NCBI GenBank assembly: GCA_002842215.1
Contig: PHCC01000001.1
Location: forward strand, 78,238 to 142,237
Direction of reading: 5' to 3'
DNA length: 64,000 bases
Source: Betaproteobacteria bacterium HGW-Betaproteobacteria-9
GTDB taxonomy: Bacteria > Pseudomonadota > Gammaproteobacteria > Burkholderiales > Burkholderiaceae_C
A program made the position numbers and the translations under genes. Each line of letters starts with the position of its first letter. Position 1 is the stretch's first letter. The notes below the pieces were generated by a model. The model was not told the origin of the DNA. It saw only the letters and a list, made by a program, of their open reading frames with translations, and ran no database searches. Of this stretch, positions 38,662 to 48,096 are shown piece after piece.

Positions 38662-38695
38662 CTGGTCGGGGCTACCCTGATCTCCGGACATTGAT

Positions 38696-39874
38696 ATGCC
38701 ATCCCTCGTCTCTCACACCCCCGCCCTCACCTCCCGCCTGCCCCACGTCGGCACGACCATCTTCACCGTCATGTCGGCGCTGGCCGCCGAAACCGGTGCG
38801 GTCAACCTGGGCCAGGGTTTCCCGGACTTCGACTGCGACCCGGAACTGGTCAACGCCGTCACGCGCGCCATGCAGGCGGGCCACAACCAGTACCCGCCCA
38901 TGCCCGGCGTGCCGGCGCTGCGCCAGGCCATGGCGGCCAAGATGTTGGCCCTGTACGGCCTGAGCTGCGATCCGAACACCGAGATCACCGTCACCGCCGG
39001 CGCCACGCAGGCCATCCTGACCGCCATCCTCGCCGTAGTGCACCCGGGCGACGAAGTGATCGTGCTCGAACCCTGCTACGACAGCTACGTGCCGAACATC
39101 GAGCTGGCCGGCGGTGTGGCGGTGCGAGTGCCGCTCACGCCCGGTAGCTTCCGCCCCGACTTCGGCGCCATCGCCGCGGCCATCACGCCACGCACCCGCG
39201 CCCTCATCGTCAACAGTCCGCACAACCCCAGCGGCCAGGTCTGGACCGAAGCCGACATGCTCCAGCTGCAAGAGCTGCTGGCGCCCACCGACGTGCTGCT
39301 GATCAGCGACGAGGTCTACGAGCACATGGTGTTCGACGGCCAGCAGCACCAGAGCGCGGCGCGCTTCCCCGGCCTGGCGGCGCGCGCCTTCATCATCAGC
39401 AGCTTCGGCAAGACCTACCACGTCACGGGCTGGAAAGTCGGCACGGTGGTGGCTCCCGCCGCCATGACCGCCGAGTTCCGCAAGGTGCACCAGTTCAACG
39501 TGTTCACTGTGAACACGCCCGTGCAGCACGCGCTGGCGGCCTACATGGCCAACCCGGCGCCCTATCTGGAGCTGTCGGCCTTCTACCAGCGCAAGCGCGA
39601 CCTGTTCCGCGAGGGTCTGGCCGGCACCCGTTTCACCCTGCTGCCCGGACAGGGCACCTACTTCCAGTGCGTCGGCATCGGCGACCTGGCGGTGCCCGAG
39701 CGCGACCTGCCCGAAGGCGACTTCTGCCAATGGCTCACGCGCGAGATCGGCGTCGCGGCCATTCCGCTCTCTGCCTTCTACGGCAACGGCTTCGACCAGA
39801 AGGTGGTGCGCTTCTGTTTTGCGAAGAAGGACGACACCTTGCGCGAAGCGCTCAAGCGACTCGCGCGCCTCTGA
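38696..39874 (+). CDS. PLP-dependent aminotransferase (methionine aminotransferase, YbdL-like)
   Basis: A 392-aa fold-type I aminotransferase. Cofactor-binding elements are GATQAILTAILAVV (near residue 102), NSPHNPSGQVW (Asn of the PLP ring site), LLISDEVYEHMVFDG (Asp) and SSFGKTYHVTGWKVG (Schiff-base Lys near residue 240). HVTGWKVG with HQFNVFTVNTPVQHALA closely matches YbdL-type methionine-oxo-acid aminotransferases. It probably closes a methionine salvage or keto-methylthiobutyrate step. Spacing to cysB (115 bp with a hairpin repeat) suggests a separate promoter. Confidence 0.88.
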   Translation: MPSLVSHTPALTSRLPHVGTTIFTVMSALAAETGAVNLGQGFPDFDCDPELVNAVTRAMQAGHNQYPPMPGVPALRQAMAAKMLALYGLSCDPNTEITVTAGATQAILTAILAVVHPGDEVIVLEPCYDSYVPNIELAGGVAVRVPLTPGSFRPDFGAIAAAITPRTRALIVNSPHNPSGQVWTEADMLQLQELLAPTDVLLISDEVYEHMVFDGQQHQSAARFPGLAARAFIISSFGKTYHVTGWKVGTVVAPAAMTAEFRKVHQFNVFTVNTPVQHALAAYMANPAPYLELSAFYQRKRDLFREGLAGTRFTLLPGQGTYFQCVGIGDLAVPERDLPEGDFCQWLTREIGVAAIPLSAFYGNGFDQKVVRFCFAKKDDTLREALKRLARL

Positions 39875-39910
39875 TCCGGAAAGCGGCGATCCCGACGCCT
39901 GCCACACCGC

Positions 39911-40627
39911 TCAGCAGCGCACCGCGTTGCGACAGAAGCGTTCCAGTTCCCGCACCGTGCTGCTGGCCGCGACGGCTTGGCGGGCCTTGGGACCCACCTC
40001 CAGGCTGAGCTTCATGTCGTATTTCCTGAAGAAATCGTCGAACGGCTCGCCACCCAGCGTGCCGGTGGCCGTCAGCGTGTCGGCCTTGGCGTCGTGCTCC
40101 AGCAACACCGCGCAAAGCGGCTGCTCCGCCGGCCCACCCAACACCTGAGCACCCCGGGCCGGGTCGTACTGGCTGTGGTCGGCACAACAATGGATCAGGT
40201 CACTGCCCTTGCTCGGGGTCAACGGGTTGAGTGCAGCGCCCTTGCGGAAACTGATGAAGCTCAGATCCCGGGTGGGGTAGACCAGCTTGTGGGCGCAGAT
40301 GGCGGAAAACGCCACCAGGCTGCGCGCCGGCCCGACACCACCCGGCCACTGGTAGGTCTGCTGCCCGCGCGTGCGCAAGCTCGTCGGCATGGCCGGTTTG
40401 CCCAGGTCCAGCAGGAACACCGGCGTGGCCTCGAACGGGTAGTGAAACACGTAGTTGGTCTGCGCCTTCAGGGCGGAGGCCCTGAGCGGGTCGCCCAGCT
40501 CGTCCACCAGCAGCACCCGTTCGTAAGCCCGGGGTTCGGCGCTTGCCGCCCAGGCACCGCTGGCCAAGGAGGCCGAAAGCGCTGCAGTCCCCAGCGCACA
40601 ACTTTCCACGAATTCGCGTCGATCCAT
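39911..40627 (-). CDS. Tat-exported Rieske (2Fe-2S) protein
   Basis: A 238-aa protein. The N-terminus MDRREFVESCALGTAALSAS is Tat-like, but with a single Arg pair in an RRxF context rather than a full SRRxFLK motif. The Rieske cluster motifs are CAHKL (residues about 122-126) and, further on, CCADHSQYDP, giving the C-x-H and C-x-x-H ligands. The extra Cys of CC may form the stabilising disulfide. It resembles the small subunits of arsenite oxidase or molybdopterin oxidoreductases, but no large subunit is adjacent. It is convergent with the aminotransferase gene. Its redox partner is unknown. Confidence 0.75.
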   Translation of the reverse strand: MDRREFVESCALGTAALSASLASGAWAASAEPRAYERVLLVDELGDPLRASALKAQTNYVFHYPFEATPVFLLDLGKPAMPTSLRTRGQQTYQWPGGVGPARSLVAFSAICAHKLVYPTRDLSFISFRKGAALNPLTPSKGSDLIHCCADHSQYDPARGAQVLGGPAEQPLCAVLLEHDAKADTLTATGTLGGEPFDDFFRKYDMKLSLEVGPKARQAVAASSTVRELERFCRNAVRC

Positions 40628-40740
40628 GAACGGGCCTCCATGAAACGCCCGATCCCTGTGCGGGTCCGGTACGCCCTGCAGTGAAGCGCATTCGGGAACG
40701 CGCTGTCAAGCTTGCCCCTGGCACGGCATGGGGCAGGACT

Positions 40741-43700
40741 TCAGGTGTTCAGTTGAGCCCAGGCCTTGTCCAGCCGCTTCACGCTCACCGGCTGCGGTGT
40801 GCGCAGCTCCTGCGCGAAAAAGCTCACGCGCAGCTCTTCCAGCAGCCAACGCAGTTCCTGCAGCCGCGCGTCCTGCACGCCCTTGCGCTCGGCCACCATG
40901 CGCCAGAAACGCTGGTCCTGTGGCCGCAGTTCGGCCAGCTTGGCGGCGTCGCGCGCCGGGTCGGCGCGATGCTTGTCCAGCCGCAGCTGCACAGCCTTCA
41001 GGTAACGCGGAAAGTGCTGCAGCTGCGCATACGGCGTGCTCAGCAGAAAGCGCTTGGGCACCAGGCGCTGCAGCTGCTGGCTGATGTCGGTCGCCACGTC
41101 GGCGGGCGGGCGGCTGTCCTTGAGCTTGCGAGCGGCGGCCGCGTATTCGGTGAGGATCAGGCCGGCGTTGCGCGCGATCTCGGATGAGATCAGCGTGAGC
41201 CGGCCACGGCCCTCGTCCACCCGCTTCTTGAACGCGGCCTCGTCGGTGGGCAACGGGTCGGCCAGGAAGGCACGGTCCAGCGCCAGTTCGATGATCTGGC
41301 TGCGCAGCTCCTCCAGCGTGCCGCCGCCCGATCCGCTCTCCGTCTTGCCCACCTGCATGTAGGCCGTGGCCATGGTCATCAGACCGGGCAGGTTTTTCTC
41401 CAGGTACTTCAGCGCGTCGCGGATCTGCAGCGCGAACAGGCGGCGCAGGCCCTCGCGGTGGCGCGCCATCGCGACCTCGGGCTCGTCGAACACCTCGATG
41501 CCGACCGCGTCGCCCAGATCCATCAGCGCGGGGAAACCAATCAGCGTCTGCCCGCCTTTGCGGATTTCCATCAGCTCGGGCAGTTCGCCGAAATCCCACC
41601 TTGTGTGGCGCTGGGTGGCGCTGGCGGCGGGCGCTGCGGGCGCTTCCGCCGTGACGCGGCGCGCGCCACCCGCGCTGGCAGGCGCCGGCGAGGCCTTGGG
41701 TTCAGGGGCCGCTGGCCGCAGGCTTTCCAGCTTCAGGGAAGCCAGCGCCTGAAACGCCCCACGCGCCAGCCCACCCAGCTCGGCCTTGAGCGCCGCGAGG
41801 CTGCGGCCCTGGCCAAGTTGGCGACCATGTTCGTCCACCACGCGCAGGTGCATGAAGTGGTGGGCGTTCAACATGTCGACCTTGATGTCGTTGCGCACGA
41901 TGTCGAGCTGCGTCGCCTCGCGCACCAGCTTGAGCAGCGCGTCCATCAGGTTGCCGGCGCCGTACACCGCGGGCTCGGTGAGCGCCGAGGCAAAGCGCTC
42001 GGCTGTGGCGGGCAGCGGCACCAGGCGTGAGCGCGGGCGCTGGTGCAAGGTTTTCAGCAGCGCCAGCAGCTTCTCTTTCAGCATGCCCGGCACCAGCCAG
42101 TCGCAGCGGTCTTCGCTCACCTGGTTGAGCGCAAAGATCGGCACCGTGACGCTCAAACCATCGCGTGGGTCGCCCGGTTCGTGAAGGTAGGTACAGGCGC
42201 AGTCCACGCCACCCAGGCGCAGTGTCTTCGGGAACGCCTGCGTGGTGATGCCAGCCGCCTCGTGGCGCATCAGCTCTTCTTTGGTCAGCAGCAGGAGCTT
42301 AGGGTTGAGCCGCTGCGCATCTTTGTACCAGTGCTCGAAGCTGGCGCCGCTGCACACGTCGGCGGGCAATTGCTGGTCGTAGAAGGCGTAGATCAGCTCG
42401 TCGTCCACCAGCACGTCCTGCCGTCGCGACTTGTGTTCCAGCTCCGCCACCTGCTTCACCAGCTTCTGGTTCGCAGCCAGGAACGGCAGGCGCGTCTCCC
42501 AGTCGCCAGCGACCAGCGCCTCGCGGATGAAGATTTCGCGCGCGCCCGCCGGGTCCACCCGGCCGTAGTCGGTGCGGCGGTTGTGGTAGACCACCAGCCC
42601 GTAGAGCGTGGCGCGCTCCAGCGCCGAGACGCGCGCGGCCTTCTTCTCCCAGTGCGGGTCGAGCAGCTGCTTTTTCAGTAGGTGCGTGCCCACCTGTTCC
42701 AGCCAGGTGGGATCGATGTTGGCAATGCCGCGGCCAAACAGGCGCGTGGTCTCAACCAGCTCGGCGCAGACGATCCAGCGCCCGGGCTTCTTGCTCAGGT
42801 TCGCGCCCGGGTGACGGTAAAACTTGATGCCGCGCGCGCCCAGGTACCAGTCTTCGGCCTCGTTCTTCTGGCCGATGTTGCCCAGCAGGCCCGAGAGCAT
42901 GGCCAGGTGCAGCTGTTCGTAGCTCGCCGGCTGCGTGTTGAGGATCCACTTGTGTTCGGCCACCACGGTGTGCAGCTGGGTGTGGATATCGCGCCATTCG
43001 CGCACGCGGCGCACGTTGATGAAGTTCTCGCGCAGCAGGTTTTCGTACTGGCGGTGGCTCAATTTGTGGTCGTTGCCGTGGCCGCCCTTGGTGTCGTCCA
43101 GCCACTTCCAGAGCTTGAGCGTGCCGCTGAATTCGCTCTTTTCGTCGTCGAACTTGGCGTGCGCCTGGTCGGCCTGGGTCTGCTTGTCCATGGGCCGGTC
43201 GCGCACGTCCTGCACACTCAGCGCCGAAGCGATCACCATCACCTCGTCGAGCGCGCCGCGCTGCTGCGCCTCCAGGATCATGCGGCCCACGCGCGGGTCC
43301 AGCGGCAGGCGCGAGAGCGTCTGGCCGATGGGCGTGAGCTCGTTGGCCTCGTCCACCGCGCCCAGCTCGGACAGCAACTGGTAGCCGTCCACGATCGCGC
43401 GCTTTTGCGGCGCCTCGATGAAGGCGAAATCTTCCACCGCGCCCAGGCGCAGCGCCTTCATGCGCAGGATCACGCCCGCGAGCGAGCTGCGCAGGATCTC
43501 GGGGTCGGTGAAGGCCGGCCGTCCGTTGAAGCCGGCCTCGTCGTACAGCCGGATGCAGATGCCGTCGGCCACGCGGCCGCAGCGGCCCGCGCGCTGGTTG
43601 GCCGCCGCCCGGCTGATGGACTCCACCATCAGTTGCTCCACCTTCTGCCGGAAACTGTAGCGCTTGACGCGCGCCGTGCCAGCGTCGATCACATACCGGA

Positions 43701-44634
43701 TGCCCGGCACGGTGAGCGAGGTCTCGGCCACGTTGGTCGAGAGCACGATGCGCCGGCCGCTGTGGTCCTGGAAGATGCGGTCCTGCTCGGCCTGCGACAG
43801 GCGCGCAAACAGCGGCAGCACCTCGGCGTTGCGCAGCGTGGGGATGTGGCTGAGGTGTTTGCGCAGGTGGTCGGCGGCTTCGCGGATCTCGCGTTCACCC
43901 GGCAGAAAGATCAGGATGTCGCCGCCCTGCGGTGTGCGCCACAACTCGTCCACGCCATCGGCGATCGCGTTGTTGAGGTCGTATTCGCGGCTCTCTTCAA
44001 ACGGCCGGTAACGCACCTCTACCGGGAAAGTGCGCCCGGAAACCTGGATGACCGGCGCTGGACCGCGCTTGGAAGAAAAATACTGCGCAAAACGGTCCGC
44101 ATCGATGGTGGCCGAGGTCACCACCACCTTCAAATCGGGCCGACGCGGCAGCAGCTGGCGCAGGTACCCGAGCAGGAAGTCGATATTGAGCGACCGCTCG
44201 TGCGCCTCGTCAATGATGATGGTGTCGTAGGCGCGCAGGTCCGGGTCGGTCTGCGTCTCGGCGAGCAGGATGCCGTCGGTCATGAGCTTGACCGAAGCAT
44301 CTTTCGAGAGCCGGTCCTGGAAGCGCACCTTGAACCCGACCACCTCGCCCAGCGGCGTCTTCAGCTCCTCGGCGATGCGCTTGGCCACGCTGGAGGCTGC
44401 AATACGGCGCGGCTGGGTGTGGCCGATCAGCTGCGGGCGCTGACCCGGTTTCGCGTTGAGCTTGCCGCGCCCCATCTGCAGCGCGATCTTGGGCAGCTGC
44501 GTGGTCTTGCCCGAGCCGGTCTCGCCGCAGACGATCACCACCTGGTGCTCGCGCATGGCGGTCTCGATCTCGTGCCGGCGGGCCGATACGGGCAGGGACT
44601 CGGGGAATTCGATGTGCAGCGGCGTGGAGGACAA
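40741..44634 (-). CDS. hrpA: ATP-dependent RNA helicase HrpA
   Basis: A 1297-aa DEAH-box helicase of full usual length. Walker A GETGSGKTTQLPK lies near residue 37, motif II DEAHERSLNIDFLLGYL near 143, motif III TSATID near 176, motif V STNVAETSLTVPGI near 300, and motif VI NQRAGRCGR near 345. Winged-helix, HA2, OB and the large HrpA-specific C-terminal region follow. HrpA unwinds RNA and has been linked to mRNA processing and rescue of stalled ribosomes. It is divergent from argA, with about 75 bp between starts. The long ORFs on its opposite strand are composition artefacts. Confidence 0.96.
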   Translation of the reverse strand: MSSTPLHIEFPESLPVSARRHEIETAMREHQVVIVCGETGSGKTTQLPKIALQMGRGKLNAKPGQRPQLIGHTQPRRIAASSVAKRIAEELKTPLGEVVGFKVRFQDRLSKDASVKLMTDGILLAETQTDPDLRAYDTIIIDEAHERSLNIDFLLGYLRQLLPRRPDLKVVVTSATIDADRFAQYFSSKRGPAPVIQVSGRTFPVEVRYRPFEESREYDLNNAIADGVDELWRTPQGGDILIFLPGEREIREAADHLRKHLSHIPTLRNAEVLPLFARLSQAEQDRIFQDHSGRRIVLSTNVAETSLTVPGIRYVIDAGTARVKRYSFRQKVEQLMVESISRAAANQRAGRCGRVADGICIRLYDEAGFNGRPAFTDPEILRSSLAGVILRMKALRLGAVEDFAFIEAPQKRAIVDGYQLLSELGAVDEANELTPIGQTLSRLPLDPRVGRMILEAQQRGALDEVMVIASALSVQDVRDRPMDKQTQADQAHAKFDDEKSEFSGTLKLWKWLDDTKGGHGNDHKLSHRQYENLLRENFINVRRVREWRDIHTQLHTVVAEHKWILNTQPASYEQLHLAMLSGLLGNIGQKNEAEDWYLGARGIKFYRHPGANLSKKPGRWIVCAELVETTRLFGRGIANIDPTWLEQVGTHLLKKQLLDPHWEKKAARVSALERATLYGLVVYHNRRTDYGRVDPAGAREIFIREALVAGDWETRLPFLAANQKLVKQVAELEHKSRRQDVLVDDELIYAFYDQQLPADVCSGASFEHWYKDAQRLNPKLLLLTKEELMRHEAAGITTQAFPKTLRLGGVDCACTYLHEPGDPRDGLSVTVPIFALNQVSEDRCDWLVPGMLKEKLLALLKTLHQRPRSRLVPLPATAERFASALTEPAVYGAGNLMDALLKLVREATQLDIVRNDIKVDMLNAHHFMHLRVVDEHGRQLGQGRSLAALKAELGGLARGAFQALASLKLESLRPAAPEPKASPAPASAGGARRVTAEAPAAPAASATQRHTRWDFGELPELMEIRKGGQTLIGFPALMDLGDAVGIEVFDEPEVAMARHREGLRRLFALQIRDALKYLEKNLPGLMTMATAYMQVGKTESGSGGGTLEELRSQIIELALDRAFLADPLPTDEAAFKKRVDEGRGRLTLISSEIARNAGLILTEYAAAARKLKDSRPPADVATDISQQLQRLVPKRFLLSTPYAQLQHFPRYLKAVQLRLDKHRADPARDAAKLAELRPQDQRFWRMVAERKGVQDARLQELRWLLEELRVSFFAQELRTPQPVSVKRLDKAWAQLNT

Positions 44635-44708
44635 GGGGGAACTTCAGTCAAAATCAGGCAACCGGCGATTATCCGCGCCGCGCCCAACGTCTGTCCGATC
44701 CGCTGCCC

Positions 44709-46061
44709 ATGTCCAACGTCTTCAACTTCACCTTCGTGCCCTGGTTCCGCTCGGTCGCGCCTTACATCCACAAGCTGCGCGGCAGCACGGTGGTGGTCGG
44801 TGTTGCCGGGGAGGCCATCGCGGCCGGCAAGTTGCCGCTGATCGCGCAGGACCTCGCGCTGATCCAGAGCATGGGCGTGCAGATCGTGCTGGTGCACGGC
44901 TTTCGTCCGCAGGTGAACGAGCAGCTCCAGGCCAAAGGCCACGCAGCAAAGTACTCCCACGGCATGCGCATCACCGACTCGGTGGCGCTGGACTGCGCGC
45001 AGGAAGCCGCCGGCCAGCTGCGCTACGAGATCGAGGCCGCTTTCAGCCAGGGCCTGCCCAACACGCCCATGGCCGGTGCCACGGTGCGCGTGATTTCGGG
45101 CAACTTCATCACCGCACGCCCGGTGGGTCTGATCGATGGCGTGGACTTCATCCACTCCGGCCTGGTGCGCAAGGTGGACACCGAAGGCATCCAGCGCACG
45201 CTGGACATGGGCGCCATGGTGTTGCTCTCGCCCTTCGGCTTTTCACCCACCGGCGAGGCCTTCAACCTCACCATGGAAGACGTGGCCACCTCCATCGCCG
45301 TGGCGCTGCAGGCCGACAAGCTGATGTTTCTGACCGAGGTGCCCGGCATCGCGCTCGACGCGGGAGCGCCACACCCGGCCAAAGACAGTGAGATCGACAC
45401 CGAACTGCCTCTGGCGGACGCCAAAAAGCTGCTCACCGCCCTGCCCCAGGCCACGCAGCCCACCGACACAGCGTTCTACCTGCAGCACTGCATCCGTGCC
45501 TGCGAAGGCGGTGTGGAGCGCAGCCACATCCTGCCGTTTGCGGTGGACGGCGCGCTGCTGCTGGAGATCTACACCCACGACGGCATCGGCACCATGGTGG
45601 TGGACGAAAAGCTGGAGAGCGTGCGTGAAGCCACCATGGACGACGTGAGCGGCATCGTGGCGCTGATCGAGCCGTTCGAAAAAGACGGGACGCTGGTCAA
45701 GCGCGACCGCACCGAGATCGAACGCGACGCGGGTAACTACACCATCATCGAACACGACGGCGTGATCTTCGGCTGCGCCGCGCTCTACCCCTACCCCGAG
45801 GCCCGCACCGGCGAGATGGCCGCGCTCACCGTGTCGCCCGACACGCAGAGCCAGGGCGACGGCGAGCGCCTGCTCAAGCGCATCGAAATCCGCGCCAAGG
45901 CGCAGGGCCTGCAGAGCATCTTCGTGCTCACCACGCGCACCATGCACTGGTTCCTCAAACGCGGCTTTGTGCAGGTCAACCCCGACTGGTTGCCCGAGGC
46001 GCGCAAGCGCAAATACAACTGGGACCGGAAAAGCCAGGTGCTCGTGAAAAAAATCGGTTGA
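44709..46061 (+). CDS. argA: N-acetylglutamate synthase
   Basis: A 450-aa enzyme with an N-terminal amino acid kinase-like domain (RGSTVVVGVAGEAIAAGKLP, VLVHGFRPQVNEQL, PNTPMAGATVRVISGNFITA) that binds arginine for feedback control. A C-terminal GNAT acetyltransferase domain covers residues about 305-445 (GEMAALTVSPDTQSQGDGERL gives the acetyl-CoA loop). It makes N-acetylglutamate, the first step of arginine synthesis. Length is that of the classical ArgA. The acetyl-CoA loop reads SQGDGERLL, with Asp where many homologues have a small or basic residue. Confidence 0.94.
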   Translation: MSNVFNFTFVPWFRSVAPYIHKLRGSTVVVGVAGEAIAAGKLPLIAQDLALIQSMGVQIVLVHGFRPQVNEQLQAKGHAAKYSHGMRITDSVALDCAQEAAGQLRYEIEAAFSQGLPNTPMAGATVRVISGNFITARPVGLIDGVDFIHSGLVRKVDTEGIQRTLDMGAMVLLSPFGFSPTGEAFNLTMEDVATSIAVALQADKLMFLTEVPGIALDAGAPHPAKDSEIDTELPLADAKKLLTALPQATQPTDTAFYLQHCIRACEGGVERSHILPFAVDGALLLEIYTHDGIGTMVVDEKLESVREATMDDVSGIVALIEPFEKDGTLVKRDRTEIERDAGNYTIIEHDGVIFGCAALYPYPEARTGEMAALTVSPDTQSQGDGERLLKRIEIRAKAQGLQSIFVLTTRTMHWFLKRGFVQVNPDWLPEARKRKYNWDRKSQVLVKKIG

Positions 46062-46153
46062 CCCTGTCCTTGAGTGGGCCGACTTGACAAATATCAAGCG
46101 GCCCACTCTGCATCTCAACATACTGGGATGTTTGATGACAGGAGCTGAAAAAC

Positions 46154-47431
46154 ATGACCGATCGAAGCCCGCCCACCGCCACCGCGCCCGTGTCCGCCAA
46201 CGGTTCCGGCCATAAACCCGCGGCAAAACCGGCGGCCCGAAAAACCGCAAAAGCCCAGGCACTCCCGAAGAAAACCGTGGTCGCCAGAGCGGTCAAAACC
46301 AGCAAGACGCGCGCTGCGCCTGTCGAAAAGCCGCGCCGCACGAGTCTGGGTGACGTCACCGGGAGCCAGCAGCCCGGGAAGATCGCCAGGATCAGCACGG
46401 CTGCGGTCACCGAAGCCCGTCAACAAGCCAAGTTCGCCGCCGTGCGCGACATCCTGGGCAAGCCCGGCACCAGCAAAAAAGCCAAGGCCGAATCCCTGCG
46501 CGCGATCCTCGAAGGCGCTGCCCCGGACGACGCCAGGGCGATCCGCCGGCTGCTGCGCCAGGAAACCGATGTGGCGCGCAGCAAGGCCATGGCCGTCGCC
46601 AACCCGGACGAAGTGCTGGCGGCCGACTGGCGCAGTGGCGCCTACCCGTACAAGAACCTGCTCTCACGCAAGGTGTACGAGTCGCAGAAATACCTGCTCC
46701 AGGTCGAGCTGCTCAAACTGCAGGCCTGGGCCAAGGAGACCGGGCAACGCGTCGTGATCCTGTTCGAAGGGCGCGATGCGGCCGGCAAGGGCGGCACCAT
46801 CAAACGCATGATGGAACACCTGAACCCGCGCGGCGCGCGTGTGGTCGCGCTGGAAAAGCCCAGCGAGGTCGAACGTGGTCAGTGGTACTTCCAGCGCTAT
46901 GTGCAGCACCTGCCCACCGCGGGCGAGATCGTGCTGTTTGATCGCAGCTGGTACAACCGCGCCGGGGTCGAGCGCGTGATGGGGTTCTGTTCCACCCCCG
47001 AGTACGAGGAGTTCATGCGCCAGGCGCCCCAGTTCGAGCGCCAGCTGGTGCGCAGCGGCGTGCACCTGATCAAGTTCTGGTTTTCGGTCAGTCGCGAAGA
47101 ACAGCGCCGCCGCTTCAAGGAGCGCAAGGCCCACCCGCTCAAGCAGTGGAAGCTCAGCCCGATCGACCTGGCGTCGCTCGACAAGTGGAACGACTACACC
47201 AAGGCCAAGGAGTCCATGTTCTTCGAGACCGACACGGCCGACGCCCCCTGGACCGTGATCAAAAGCGATTGCAAGAAGCGCGCTCGGCTGAACGCCATGC
47301 GCTATGTGCTGCAGAAGCTGCCCTACACCAACAAGGACACGGCCAACATAGGTTCGCTGGATTCGTTGATCGTGGGTCGCGCGCACGTGGTCTACGAGCG
47401 CGGCGAGCGCCCGGGCAACGCGATTCTCTGA
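46154..47431 (+). CDS. ppk2: polyphosphate kinase 2 family protein
   Basis: A 425-aa protein. A basic, disordered Ala/Lys/Thr-rich extension occupies about residues 1-100. The PPK2 domain then has Walker A FEGRDAAGKGGTIKRMMEHL near residue 210, the PPK2 lid and Walker B elements PTAGEIVLFDRSWYNRAG and GFCSTPEYEEFMRQAPQFER, and WKLSPIDLASLDKWNDYTKA. It transfers phosphate between polyphosphate and nucleotides. The extension resembles those of polyphosphate-granule-associated PPK2 proteins. A terminator follows at 47453-47476. Confidence 0.92.
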   Translation: MTDRSPPTATAPVSANGSGHKPAAKPAARKTAKAQALPKKTVVARAVKTSKTRAAPVEKPRRTSLGDVTGSQQPGKIARISTAAVTEARQQAKFAAVRDILGKPGTSKKAKAESLRAILEGAAPDDARAIRRLLRQETDVARSKAMAVANPDEVLAADWRSGAYPYKNLLSRKVYESQKYLLQVELLKLQAWAKETGQRVVILFEGRDAAGKGGTIKRMMEHLNPRGARVVALEKPSEVERGQWYFQRYVQHLPTAGEIVLFDRSWYNRAGVERVMGFCSTPEYEEFMRQAPQFERQLVRSGVHLIKFWFSVSREEQRRRFKERKAHPLKQWKLSPIDLASLDKWNDYTKAKESMFFETDTADAPWTVIKSDCKKRARLNAMRYVLQKLPYTNKDTANIGSLDSLIVGRAHVVYERGERPGNAIL

Positions 47432-47452
47432 ATCGCGAAGCTTCAGGCAAAT

Positions 47453-47476
47453 CAAAGCCGCCCGTGGGCGGCTTTG
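47453..47476. terminator. terminator between ppk2 and dsbB
   Basis: An 11-bp perfect stem CAAAGCCGCCC / GGGCGGCTTTG with a 2-nt loop between convergent genes. Confidence 0.75.
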
Positions 47477-47501
47477 TCATGTGCGATGCACCGGTATCGG
47501 T

Positions 47502-48020
47502 TCAGGCGGCCCGGGGACGCAACAGCAACACCAAGGCCAGCAAGGCAATGGCCGAAAAACACAGGAACGACCAGTTGGCGATCGACAGGCCGAGGAAGGT
47601 CCAGTCCACGGCCGAACAATCACCACTGCCCTTGAAGATCATGGGAATGGCCCGCTTGAGCGGGAACGATTCGATCATTCCGTAAAAATCACGACCGCAG
47701 GTCATGACCTCGGGAGGGTTCCATTGCAGCCAGGTCTGGCGTGCCGCCACAAAGGCGCCCCCCAATGCAAGCGCCCCCATCAGGCCCACGCCCAGCTGCC
47801 GGGTGCTGCGCCCGCTGCTGGCTGCCGCCACACCCGCCATCAAGGCCACCAGAATCAACGCATAACGTTGCACGATGCACATGGGGCACGGCTCCAGGCC
47901 CACGACATGCTGGAGGTAGATGCCAAAGGCCAGCAACCCCACACAGCCCACCGAGACAAGGGTCAGCAGGCGGCGCGGGTGGCGGTCAAACAGCGCAAGA
48001 ACGGGGGCAGCGGTGGTCAA
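47502..48020 (-). CDS. dsbB: disulfide bond formation protein B
   Basis: A 172-aa inner-membrane protein with four transmembrane helices (RRLLTLVSVGCVGLLAFGIY; IVQRYALILVALMAGVAAA; LGVGLMGALALGGAFVAA; IANWSFLCFSAIALLALVLL). The first redox pair is CPMC in EPCPMCIVQRY (about residues 41-44). The second pair comprises the Cys of MTCGRDF and SGDC in the second periplasmic loop. The conserved Arg of QRY contacts quinone. DsbB reoxidises DsbA and passes electrons to ubiquinone. DsbA is not in the window. Confidence 0.92.
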   Translation of the reverse strand: MTTAAPVLALFDRHPRRLLTLVSVGCVGLLAFGIYLQHVVGLEPCPMCIVQRYALILVALMAGVAAASSGRSTRQLGVGLMGALALGGAFVAARQTWLQWNPPEVMTCGRDFYGMIESFPLKRAIPMIFKGSGDCSAVDWTFLGLSIANWSFLCFSAIALLALVLLLRPRAA

Positions 48021-48096
48021 GTGATCTCCTGAAAATAAAACGAGGCGCCCCGGTGGACCCGGCCGACGCCTCGGAGTTCCGGCCGCTCGGATGGGT

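Noticed and set aside
37390-38691. 433-aa minus-strand ORF opposite the cysB-family gene
   Set aside because: Antisense to conserved genes, no start signal and no recognisable domain.
42682-44841. 719-aa plus-strand ORF opposite hrpA
   Set aside because: It is fully antisense to a complete HrpA with all helicase motifs. The translation is His/Arg/Gly/Val-rich without domains, as expected for GC-rich antisense frames.
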